Shown here piece by piece: positions 1-7,598 of a DNA stretch of 64,000 nt; positions within the stretch are counted from its first letter, which is position 1, and every line of letters starts with the position of its first letter. This DNA is from Candidatus Eisenbacteria bacterium. GTDB taxonomy: Bacteria > Eisenbacteria > RBG-16-71-46 > CAIMUX01 > JAHJDP01. The position numbers and the translations under genes were made by a program. The stretch covers positions 25,090 through 89,089 of the forward strand of contig JAHJDP010000037.1 in NCBI GenBank assembly GCA_018831195.1. Direction: 5' to 3'. The notes below the pieces were generated by a model. It was given only the letters and a program-made list of their open reading frames with translations. It ran no database searches and was not told the DNA's origin.

Positions 1-380
1 AATCGATTGAAACCGGCACCGGGAGAGATCCTGACATAGCGCTGCAGGCCGTCCTCGCCGATCCCGGCTGGAACCAGGATCTTGCCTTGGCGGCCTCATT
101 GGAAACGCCATTACTGCGCCTTTGCGCCCGCTATTTGACGGAGGCCAAGCGCGGCGGCCGGCCGCTGGATCCCGTTGCGCGGTTTCATCTTGGAAATGGC
201 GCTGTCATCGAGAAATTGAATTGGCTGGGCGACACATCCCCAATTGGTTTGAAACGCTCCGCGGGAATCATGGTGAACTACGGTTACCGGCTGGAGGAGA
301 TCGAGAAAAATCATGAGAACCATGTGGGCACGGGAGCCGTTGCGCTGGCGCCGCCGGTCCGGCGTTTGTTAAAAAGCTGA
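1..380 (+). CDS. malonyl-CoA decarboxylase, C-terminal part (5' end outside window)
   Basis: Only the end of the gene is present. The frame enters at the left edge (first whole codon at base 3), carries about 125 codons and stops at TGA 378-380. The visible part matches the C-terminal acetyltransferase-like half of malonyl-CoA decarboxylase, which converts malonyl-CoA to acetyl-CoA and CO2. It has a CARYL helix, then RPLDPVARFHLGNGA, the LNWLGD block and SAGIMVNYGYRL near the end. In this family the His in the ARFHL block is part of the active site. The next gene converges with an 8-base gap. The helical N-terminal domain lies outside the window, so completeness cannot be judged. Confidence 0.88.
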   Translation, partial: SIETGTGRDPDIALQAVLADPGWNQDLALAASLETPLLRLCARYLTEAKRGGRPLDPVARFHLGNGAVIEKLNWLGDTSPIGLKRSAGIMVNYGYRLEEIEKNHENHVGTGAVALAPPVRRLLKS

Positions 381-388
381 TCCGGAAC

Positions 389-1303
389 CTAGAGATTAAT
401 CAAAACAAGCGCAACGATGGTCATTAGGACCGCTGTCAAGTCCCTTGGCTTGAGCCGCTCTTTAAAAAAGGTCATCCCGACAAGGTTGATAATGACGATA
501 CTGCCGGCGCCGTAAATGGGGAAAACAACCGAAGCGGGAAGTTCGTTCAAGGCCAGAATCAGAAAGAATGAAGAGAAGAGGTTCGGCACACCAACCGCCG
601 ATCCCATGAGGATCTCCCGCCGTGCCAGGGGAATTCTTCGCCGCAGAACGACAGCCAAACTAAACAACAAGGCGACAAAAAAAACACAGAATAGAAAGAG
701 GGATTTGTGTTCCAAAATCGCATATCGCTGAAAGACCTTATTGCTGAACTCGGCCAATCCACCAAGAACAAAGAGCATGAGCAGAATCGGGCGGATCGTA
801 CGGCCTTGTTGCGCCCGTGACGGCCAGTTGACCAGTACGATTGAAAAGACCGCCAGGCCGATTCCCATCCATTGAAGGAGCTGCGGGCGCTCCCTCCAGA
901 TAAGCAACGACAGCAGCATCGGAACAAGGATCCCAAGCTTTGCGAAGGCTCCGGCAAGACCGACCCCATGCCGCCGGATACTGATCTGAAGGCAGATAAA
1001 AGAAAGGAAGAAGACCCCCCCGGCGATCCCCCCGACAAACACCGCCCAAAGGAAACTGCCATTCAGCGAAAGCTTATGTCCCGGCCCGGCCAGAGCACTC
1101 CCGATATCCGAGATCGATTCGATCAAATGCAGCGGATGGGTCAACGGAAGGCCCTTGATCGCAAGAAAACCCGCCATGACAACACAAGCCGCGATGTAGT
1201 TTACCGAAGTAATGGCATAGCGATTCATCCCTTTGTTTTCTGTATATTTAAAAATCAGCGCGATCGAGGCGCTGCAACACACCGCGAGCAGAAGGTATGG
1301 CAT
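389..1303 (-). CDS. EamA/DMT-superfamily membrane transporter
   Basis: This 304-residue, very hydrophobic protein has about ten predicted membrane helices arranged as two EamA-like halves (roughly residues 1-155 and 170-304). That is the usual length and layout of drug/metabolite transporters. The second half ends with a GAGSIVIINLVGMTFFKERL stretch, where the FKERL motif before the last helix is typical of the superfamily (FGE or FKE motif). Substrate cannot be read from sequence. The ATG at 1301-1303 has no clear Shine-Dalgarno, but it directly precedes the first helix. The gene converges with the malonyl-CoA decarboxylase and diverges from the S9 peptidase, so it is probably transcribed alone. 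Confidence 0.85.
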   Translation of the reverse strand: MPYLLLAVCCSASIALIFKYTENKGMNRYAITSVNYIAACVVMAGFLAIKGLPLTHPLHLIESISDIGSALAGPGHKLSLNGSFLWAVFVGGIAGGVFFLSFICLQISIRRHGVGLAGAFAKLGILVPMLLSLLIWRERPQLLQWMGIGLAVFSIVLVNWPSRAQQGRTIRPILLMLFVLGGLAEFSNKVFQRYAILEHKSLFLFCVFFVALLFSLAVVLRRRIPLARREILMGSAVGVPNLFSSFFLILALNELPASVVFPIYGAGSIVIINLVGMTFFKERLKPRDLTAVLMTIVALVLINL

Positions 1304-1489
1304 TTAATTCAATTGCTCAATTCTGGATCAGGATTGGGAATTCCGGCGGCCGGCCGTTCCATGCAACGCGCTTCGCGGGATGGCCCGCTGCCGTATATGA
1401 AACTCAACACTATCATGATCCGTATCTTTCTGCTACGATGGCCGCGTTGTTTGGCTTATTTCAGACAAAATCAGAGGAGCGAGGGAACG

Positions 1490-3565
1490 ATGCCAGCAAG
1501 AAAACAGATCAAAAGAAAACCCGCCAAGCCGGTACGAAAGACGCTGAAAAAGCGCCCGCTCGCCGCCGAAGATCTGCTGTCGATCAAATTTGTGCATGGG
1601 GGATCGATCGCCCCCGACGGATCTTCTTACGTTTTCCCCGTACGAACGGCCAGAAAAGACCGCAAGGGGTATAATTCCCACCTCTACATCGTGAAAACTG
1701 AAGACGGCACGATGCGGCAATTTACCTTTGGAAAGCGATCCGATGGAGCTCCTGTCTATTCACCCGATGGCGCCACCATTGCTTTTGTCGGAATGAGGGG
1801 ACATTATCCGGGCATTCACCTGATCCCTGTCGATGGTGGTGAAGCCCGGACGCTTGTGGAGAAGGACGGTTCTTTTGACAGCCTCTCCTTTTCGCCGGAT
1901 GGGAAAACAATCCTCTGCGCTTTCCGCCCCAACGACCCGCTTGAGGGCGCTGACGGCAAAAAAAAGGATAAGAGCGCCGAGAGCGATCCAGAGGCGCCCC
2001 CCCCCAAGCGGGAAGCCCCAACGCATCGCCATATCACCCGGCTGTTCTATCGGCTCGACGGCGCGGGTTTTCTTCCCAAGACGGAAAACCAGATCTGGAT
2101 CTTCGATATTGAAACAGGCAAGGGCACCCAGCTCACCCAGGGCAAGCGCGGGGCCAACCATCCGGTTTTTTCACCGGATGGGAAGCGTATCGCCTTTGTT
2201 TCGAATATTCGCCCTGATCCCGACGTGGAGCAGGATCTTATCGATCTCTTTGTTATGCCGGCCAAGGGCGGGAAGCCAAGACTCATCCCGACGCCGCCCG
2301 GCATATCAACCAACCCTAGTTTCTCTCCCGACGGCACGAAGATAGCCTATCTTGGACATGACGATCCCAAAGATCCCTGGTTTGAGAACACGCGGGTTTG
2401 GGTCGTTCCTGCGAACGGCCGGGGTGACGCCAAATGTCTCTGCCGGAAATTCGATCAGCCGGCCTATGACGGCACCATCTCCGATATGGGCGGCGGTTTC
2501 TTTGAGATGAAACCTCAATGGAGCCCGACGGGCGGGTCGATCTATTTCATCTCCTGCGGTTTCGGTTCATCGGGATTGTACAAAGTTTCTTCGCGCGGGG
2601 GGACGCCGGTTCAAATCACGCCGGACAAGATCCACCTTCAGTCGGTTGCCTTGTCGGAAAATCGCCGGACGGCCATAGGTGTTGTTTCATCAGCGACGAT
2701 GCCCGCGGAGGTCTATGCGTTCGATGTCGCTTCAGGTGAAGGCAAGCGCCTGACATTCCTCACCAAGGATTGGGCCGCTGAAATCGATATCCAAAAACCG
2801 CAATATGTCCGCATTAAATCGACGGAAAATACAAGGGTCGACGCCTGGATCCTCAAGCCCCCGAAGTTCTCTCCACGCAAGAAATATCCCGCTATTGTAG
2901 AAGTCCATGGCGGTCCGATGACGCAGTACGGATATTCCTTCTTCCATGAACTCCAGCTTCTCGCGGCGAAGGGCTATGTCGTCTTCTACAGCAATCCGCG
3001 CGGATCCCTTGGTTACGGCCGGGGCTTCTCAGAGGCGATCAAGAATAACTGGGGCGGCCGTGATTTTGAAGATGTCATGGCCGGCACCGACTATCTGGAA
3101 AGCCTGCCGTATGTGAATCCCAAACGGATCGGCATCACCGGCGGCTCCTACGGCGGGTTTATGACCAACTGGGCTGTCGGACAAACACACCGGTACAAGG
3201 CCGCTGTGACGCAGCGTTCTGTTGTGGATATGATTCCCTTCTTCGGCTCTTCCGATGTGGGATTTTCCTTTCACCACGAACTCGGCGGTCATCCGTGGGA
3301 AAATGTGGAAGGCTACCGCAAGCAGTCTCCCCTGACCTACGCGAAAAATATCAAAACACCACTGCTGATCATCCATTCGGAAAACGACATGCGGTGCAAC
3401 ATTGAACAAGCCGAAAATCTCTTTGCGACACTGAAGGTTCTTAAGCGGAAAACAGAGTTTATCCGTTTTCCCGAGGAGCCGCACGGGTTGTCAAGAGGCG
3501 GCAGGCCGGATCGGAGGATCATCCGGCTGGAGAAGATCCTGGATTGGTTTGAGCGGTATCTCTAA
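1490..3565 (+). CDS. S9 family prolyl oligopeptidase-type peptidase (acylaminoacyl-peptidase-like)
   Basis: The open frame extends further upstream, but ATG 1490 is the likely start: it follows a GAGGAGCGAGGG purine-rich site and the upstream part shadows the divergent transporter. The 691-residue product has a TolB/PD40-type beta-propeller (about residues 20-430, with repeated FSPDGKxIAF blades) followed by an alpha/beta-hydrolase domain. The catalytic triad is readable: Ser553 in GGSYGGFM, Asp633 in HSENDM and His665 in EEPHGLS. The blade with a Lys/Asp-rich low-complexity insert near residue 155-170 is unusual but in frame. No signal peptide is seen, only a basic N-terminus rich in Lys and Arg, so it is probably a cytoplasmic peptide-trimming enzyme. 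Confidence 0.93.
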   Translation: MPARKQIKRKPAKPVRKTLKKRPLAAEDLLSIKFVHGGSIAPDGSSYVFPVRTARKDRKGYNSHLYIVKTEDGTMRQFTFGKRSDGAPVYSPDGATIAFVGMRGHYPGIHLIPVDGGEARTLVEKDGSFDSLSFSPDGKTILCAFRPNDPLEGADGKKKDKSAESDPEAPPPKREAPTHRHITRLFYRLDGAGFLPKTENQIWIFDIETGKGTQLTQGKRGANHPVFSPDGKRIAFVSNIRPDPDVEQDLIDLFVMPAKGGKPRLIPTPPGISTNPSFSPDGTKIAYLGHDDPKDPWFENTRVWVVPANGRGDAKCLCRKFDQPAYDGTISDMGGGFFEMKPQWSPTGGSIYFISCGFGSSGLYKVSSRGGTPVQITPDKIHLQSVALSENRRTAIGVVSSATMPAEVYAFDVASGEGKRLTFLTKDWAAEIDIQKPQYVRIKSTENTRVDAWILKPPKFSPRKKYPAIVEVHGGPMTQYGYSFFHELQLLAAKGYVVFYSNPRGSLGYGRGFSEAIKNNWGGRDFEDVMAGTDYLESLPYVNPKRIGITGGSYGGFMTNWAVGQTHRYKAAVTQRSVVDMIPFFGSSDVGFSFHHELGGHPWENVEGYRKQSPLTYAKNIKTPLLIIHSENDMRCNIEQAENLFATLKVLKRKTEFIRFPEEPHGLSRGGRPDRRIIRLEKILDWFERYL

Positions 3566-3576
3566 AGGGCGCTGCT

Positions 3577-3603
3577 GGGGCCCGGGAGCATTTCTCGGGC
3601 CCC
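3577..3603. terminator. GC-rich hairpin between convergent genes
   Basis: An 11-base-pair inverted repeat (left arm 3577-3587, right arm 3593-3603, 5-base loop, one G-T pair) lies in the 42-base gap between the converging S9 peptidase and methyltransferase genes. There is no T-tract on either strand, so it may act as a bidirectional structure rather than a classical intrinsic terminator. Confidence 0.5.
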
Positions 3604-3607
3604 CGGT

Positions 3608-4588
3608 CTATCCCATGGGTTTTTTAAAGGCGATATTGAGATAAGGAAGAATGGCGGTGATCGGCGGCCGATTCCCGGCGCCTCGATCCATGAGATAAGC
3701 GCACGGCAAAAACAACAGGCTCAGGGCCTCAACAATAGCGCGGGTCACTCCCTTTTTGCGCCCCCGTATTCTCTCGAAGTAGGCATGATGCTCTTGAACC
3801 GAATCGGTGGGAGCGGGCCTGGCCTCGTTTGGCAAAGACCGGACAACGCCGCGCCATGTCGATCCGACAATGCCGTCTGCAATCAGCCTCTCTGTTGATT
3901 TATTGCGGAACTCGACGGGTCTGATGAGGCGGGCCGATGAACAAGCCATCGAAAGCGGCAGCCAATGCACAAAGGGAAGACGTGTTGTGTGGCCGTCGAA
4001 GGGCCAGATACGATTCGGCGTCTCGGTAATGATCAGCATTCCGCCGGGTTGAAGTCGATCCCACAGATGATTCAATATCGAATGGCGTTCCTGTGGGTGA
4101 ATATGTTCAAGGACCGCCGACAAGGTAATAAGATCGAAGGACGCCTCTTCAAAAGGAAGGTCGTCCATAACCGAAACATCGGGAATGTCAACAAGCCCTC
4201 CAAGTCCCTCGTCTTCAATCCTTAGTCGCGCCGCGCGCCGGTTTCCTTCGTGGGGATCGACGCCGGTAACGATGGCGCCTTCTCTGGAAAGCAAGATGGA
4301 TGAGCTCCCGCATCCGCACCCGAAATCCAGAATTTTTTTGTTCTTGAGGGATGTCTGCCGCCGCACAAAACTTATGAATTGATCCCGCAAGTACCCGTCA
4401 TCATCCACACGCAGGATTTCATCGTATAGAAAATCGATCTTGGCGGCATAGAGGGCTTCCAATGTTTCTCTGCGATAAGATGAATCAAATGAAATACCCT
4501 CTGGATGCCAGGACCCATTATAGAAAACCGGATCCATGAGGCGCACTTTGCGCCGGGACCCGACATCCTGAATTTCAATTGAAGCCAC
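3608..4588 (-). CDS. class I SAM-dependent methyltransferase
   Basis: This 326-residue protein has a clear SAM-binding motif I, ILDFGCGCGSSS (about residues 86-97), then the acidic motif TGVDPHEGN, the post-motif SVLEHIHPQE and LQPGGMLIITETPN. That order is typical of UbiG/BioC-like small-molecule methyltransferases. The acceptor substrate is not identifiable. The start is GTG at 4586-4588, with AAGGGAG about ten bases upstream. The C-terminal 60 residues contain a short hydrophobic stretch (LSLLFLPCAYLM) that could touch the membrane. It lies downstream of the interrupted beta-helix gene but behind that gene's terminator, so it is probably an independent unit. Confidence 0.88.
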   Translation of the reverse strand: MASIEIQDVGSRRKVRLMDPVFYNGSWHPEGISFDSSYRRETLEALYAAKIDFLYDEILRVDDDGYLRDQFISFVRRQTSLKNKKILDFGCGCGSSSILLSREGAIVTGVDPHEGNRRAARLRIEDEGLGGLVDIPDVSVMDDLPFEEASFDLITLSAVLEHIHPQERHSILNHLWDRLQPGGMLIITETPNRIWPFDGHTTRLPFVHWLPLSMACSSARLIRPVEFRNKSTERLIADGIVGSTWRGVVRSLPNEARPAPTDSVQEHHAYFERIRGRKKGVTRAIVEALSLLFLPCAYLMDRGAGNRPPITAILPYLNIAFKKPMG

Positions 4589-4605
4589 TCCGCTAAAACT
4601 CCCTT

Positions 4606-4634
4606 AAAAAAGAGGGCTCCGCTTGGGAGCCCTC
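4606..4634 (-). terminator. Rho-independent terminator of the beta-helix gene
   Basis: Read on the minus strand, this is a perfect 9-base-pair stem (GAGGGCTCC with GGAGCCCTC, 5-base loop) followed directly by six T. It starts about 28 bases after the stop codon of the beta-helix gene and just upstream of the methyltransferase. Confidence 0.88.
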
Positions 4635-4662
4635 TCTCCGGCAAGCCTTCGAAGGAAAGCTT

Positions 4663-5946
4663 TTATTTTACCAATGCCAAACGCCTGGTTTCCGTTTTTC
4701 CGTTCCACTTCATTTGGTAAAAATAGATCCCATCAGCAATGGACGCACCGATCTGGTTGGTGCCGTCCCAGGCGGCCTGATAAACGCCCGGCGATCGATT
4801 CCCATCAACTAAAGTCTGTATCACACGGCCCTGAAGATCAATGATGCGGAGTTGCACCCTGGCGTCCGGGGAGGTTTCAGGAATTATATAGGTGATCTGG
4901 GTCGCGAACTGGAAGGGGTTCGGCGAACAGGAGGAGAGCCGCCCCTGAGCCGGGACATCATCCCCCCACTCGACCGTCGCTGCGGCCAAGCAACCCTGCG
5001 GCCAGGCCCCAAGCAGATCACAGGATGTGTTCGGTGGAGAGAAGGCAAGACAGGGGGAATCACTCTGCAGCGTGAAATTTTGAAACAAGGGATCGCAGAA
5101 TATCGGATCCAAGCTGATGTTGCCGTCAACACCATATTGCCCGGCGATCGATCCGACCCAATCCCCCCCCTCGTTGCCGTATATATCACAGCATGCCAGC
5201 GCCGCCGTGCTGGTGTCTACGGTGACAAGACCTTGCATCGTGGTGTTGAAGGCGATAATCGAATTCTCGATCATGAGATGGGAGCCCATCTCAGCGTACA
5301 ATCCCGCGCCCATGACCGGGGCATCATTGCCGGTGAAGGTGCAATTTCTGAAGGCTGATGTCGAGAAAAAAGCACGGACCGCACCGCCCCAGATCAGGAC
5401 CCAATTGTCACAGAATGTACAATTAATAAATTCCGGCGACGCTTGGTAGCAATGGATCGCGCCGCCGTGCTTGCCGTAATTGTTCGCAAAGATGACATTT
5501 TCAAAAGTCGGATTCGAGCTATATTGAAAGAGGGCGCCGCCCCCTGAGTTGCATTCTCAGTCAATTCCTGAGACGTATCCACCCGTCACGGTTAGATTTT
5601 CAATCCTTGAGTCGGAACTCTCTCCATTTGAGAAGAAGAAAGCCCGATGCCAATCCTCGCTTGTTCCCTCGCTGTTGATAATGCACGCATGCGGATCCCC
5701 GCTTTGGGACCGCACGGTAAGGTCCAACCCGAGAAAATTGATATCCCTATTGCCGTCGCCGGTGAAGGTTCCATCCGTCAATTCAATCACATCCCCATTG
5801 CCAGCCACATCAATCGCATCTTGGATTGTCGGATAATCGCCGGTTCCTTCCGGATTGATGACATAGATTGTAGCGATCGAAGGCGTGGCGGTGGAGCCAA
5901 GAACCAGCAGAAAGATCAAGAAAGCAGATACAGTCCAAAATCGCAT
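4663..5946 (-). pseudogene. secreted parallel beta-helix protein with C-terminal FlgD/T9SS-like sorting domain, interrupted by in-frame TGA
   Basis: Reading starts at ATG 5944-5946 after an AAGGGGGAT ribosome site. A signal peptide comes first (MRFWTVSAFLIFLLVLGSTA), then a right-handed beta-helix region with GDYPTIQDAIDVAGNGD and repeated NCTF/NVIF/NSII turns. Codon 130 is TGA (5557-5559). I translated across it: the same frame stays open for almost 300 more codons without another stop and continues the beta-helix repeats. It ends in a FlgD-like domain with ITYIIPE, VQLRIIDLQGRVI, WDGTNQIG and DGIYFYQMKWNG. The reading frame, promoter and terminator are otherwise intact. The break is therefore a recent nonsense mutation, a sequencing or assembly error, or a recoded stop. 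The full product would be 427 residues. Confidence 0.82.
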
Positions 5947-6023
5947 AGCACCGATCCCCCTTTCATCCCAACACGGCGGTGCCTTGATGTCTGAGTCGTA
6001 TCCTTCTACTCCTTAGGATAAGT

Positions 6024-6052
6024 ATTATAGATTCTTGAATCAAGCTTGTCAA
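6024..6052 (-). promoter_or_regulatory. consensus sigma70-type promoter for the beta-helix gene
   Basis: On the minus strand the -35 box TTGACA (6047-6052) and the -10 box TATAAT (6024-6029) are both perfect and separated by exactly 17 bases. Transcription would begin near 6017, giving a leader of about 70 bases before ATG 5946. Confidence 0.85.
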
Positions 6053-6167
6053 GAATGGAAAATCGCCATCAAGAGAAGAGGCACTGGTTAATATTTATGC
6101 TGTTACAAATAACGACAGGGGACGATTACGCCGTAAGCGGAATCCGAGCCGGAAGGACTCATTCCTC

Positions 6168-7586
6168 CTAAAAAGTAAAGTCTAACACGGTCTCATCAAC
6201 CAAAGAAACCGCCCCCCGGCCGCCGGGATCGACCCGGAATGTCTGCAGCCGTCCCACCCCGTTGGTGTGAAGAATCGAGAAGAAACCGGTATCCGGTTCA
6301 TGCATCAAAAGGCGGGAGGGATGGCCCCAAGGCTCGGGGCTCCACTCTCCATCAGGCAATCTCTTGTAGGGCTGATAGGTCACACCCGTATGGCTCGATT
6401 CGACATAGTGAATGCCGTCCACAATGCGATGATTCACAATATGATTATGCCCGTTCACGACCAGATCGACACACCCCTCCTTCAATAGGGGGACAAGATC
6501 GCGCACGAGGAGATCCTCTTCATAATCCGGCGGATAACCGAACGGCGGAAGGGCACTGTGCCCCTGCGCATAGATGCCGTGGTGCATCAATACGATTCGC
6601 ACCCGGGCCGAGCGGCAGGCCGGTGATCTGAGCTGTTCTTCAAGCCATCGATACTGAGGACTCCCCATGGTCACCGGCTCGAATATGAACCGCCCGGGAG
6701 ACTCGTAAGCGGGCCCAGTACAAGCGTCATGATTTCCGCTCACATAGGCCCTGGTGACAAAAAGGGACCCGATCCAGACATCACCCAGCCGGTTTGCATA
6801 ATAATCCGAGGGCCCGATTCCGGGACCGGCCACGTTGCGTCGCAGCTCCTGAAAGGCGGCGCTATGGCGGGGCAACGGGAAAAGATGTGAATAAACCCGG
6901 AGATTCCAGTCATCGGGTTTCACATTATCGAAACGTTCCTCCGCTGTGGCGCCGTATGCGCTGCTGATATCATGATTCCCCGGACAGGGTATCAGCAGTG
7001 AAGTCGCCAAAAGACCTGGAGAGGCAACCGGGCTCGTGAGATCGAAAAATGACCGCCCCGTGCTGTCTCCCCACCAATCCTCACGGCGTTCCGGATGGGT
7101 CACCATATCCCCGGCGAAAAGAACACCATCGACCGGGTCCTTCAAATGCCGGTCCATGGCCGCTGGAATCGTACTGGCGATCAACGGCAGCAATTGTAGA
7201 TCCGAGAGAATAAGAAACTCGGGTGGTGTTTCAGGGGATCGATCGGGATCGTCGGCGCGGCAGGACCGCGGCAGGGACATCCATGCTGTCTCCCATCGCT
7301 TCCCCAGCATGCGGTAAGAATCCCATCTTTTACATTCTACCTGGAATCGAGCGGCCAGCACTCCCGGCCAAACGGGGGACGGCGGCTGTTCATCCGGCAG
7401 AAACCGGGCCGTTTGGCCCCGCCGCTTCAGCTCCAATACCGCCTGCGGCGGCAAAGAACCAAGCTCTTGACCATGTTTCTCCAGGGGAAATGCAAGAATC
7501 AGACTGGCCCACACCGATCCCTCTCCGGCGGGGGTCCAATAGGGGCCCGTCACCGGATAGAAACCTCTGTCGGCATTCTGACTCAT
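6168..7586 (-). CDS. calcineurin-like metallophosphoesterase
   Basis: The 472-residue protein has an N-terminal region of about 125 residues that resembles a beta-rich accessory domain, followed by a metallophosphoesterase core. The metal-ligand motifs are in order: LSDLQ, FAGDM, CPGNHD, LMHHG and NGHNH. Motif I normally reads DxH; here it is DLQ, so one ligand of the first metal may be changed. No signal peptide is visible. The start codon lies 12 bases downstream of the stop of the BamA-like gene, so the two form an operon. Known relatives act on phosphomonoesters, phosphodiesters or nucleotides, and the substrate cannot be called here. Confidence 0.88.
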   Translation of the reverse strand: MSQNADRGFYPVTGPYWTPAGEGSVWASLILAFPLEKHGQELGSLPPQAVLELKRRGQTARFLPDEQPPSPVWPGVLAARFQVECKRWDSYRMLGKRWETAWMSLPRSCRADDPDRSPETPPEFLILSDLQLLPLIASTIPAAMDRHLKDPVDGVLFAGDMVTHPERREDWWGDSTGRSFFDLTSPVASPGLLATSLLIPCPGNHDISSAYGATAEERFDNVKPDDWNLRVYSHLFPLPRHSAAFQELRRNVAGPGIGPSDYYANRLGDVWIGSLFVTRAYVSGNHDACTGPAYESPGRFIFEPVTMGSPQYRWLEEQLRSPACRSARVRIVLMHHGIYAQGHSALPPFGYPPDYEEDLLVRDLVPLLKEGCVDLVVNGHNHIVNHRIVDGIHYVESSHTGVTYQPYKRLPDGEWSPEPWGHPSRLLMHEPDTGFFSILHTNGVGRLQTFRVDPGGRGAVSLVDETVLDFTF

Positions 7587-7598
7587 ATCCGGAGGGTA

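Noticed and set aside
872..1489. N-terminal extension of the S9 peptidase frame to 872
   Set aside because: It overlaps the divergent transporter gene and the composition is low-complexity; ATG 1490 has a good ribosome site and family-like N-terminus.
4852..5358. 168-residue plus-strand open frame
   Set aside because: It is antisense to the beta-helix gene and has no motif or ribosome site.
5557..5559. TGA read as a genetic-code change (TGA = Trp or Gly)
   Set aside because: Several other genes in the window end in TGA with sensible C-termini and 4-base overlaps, so TGA is a normal stop codon here.
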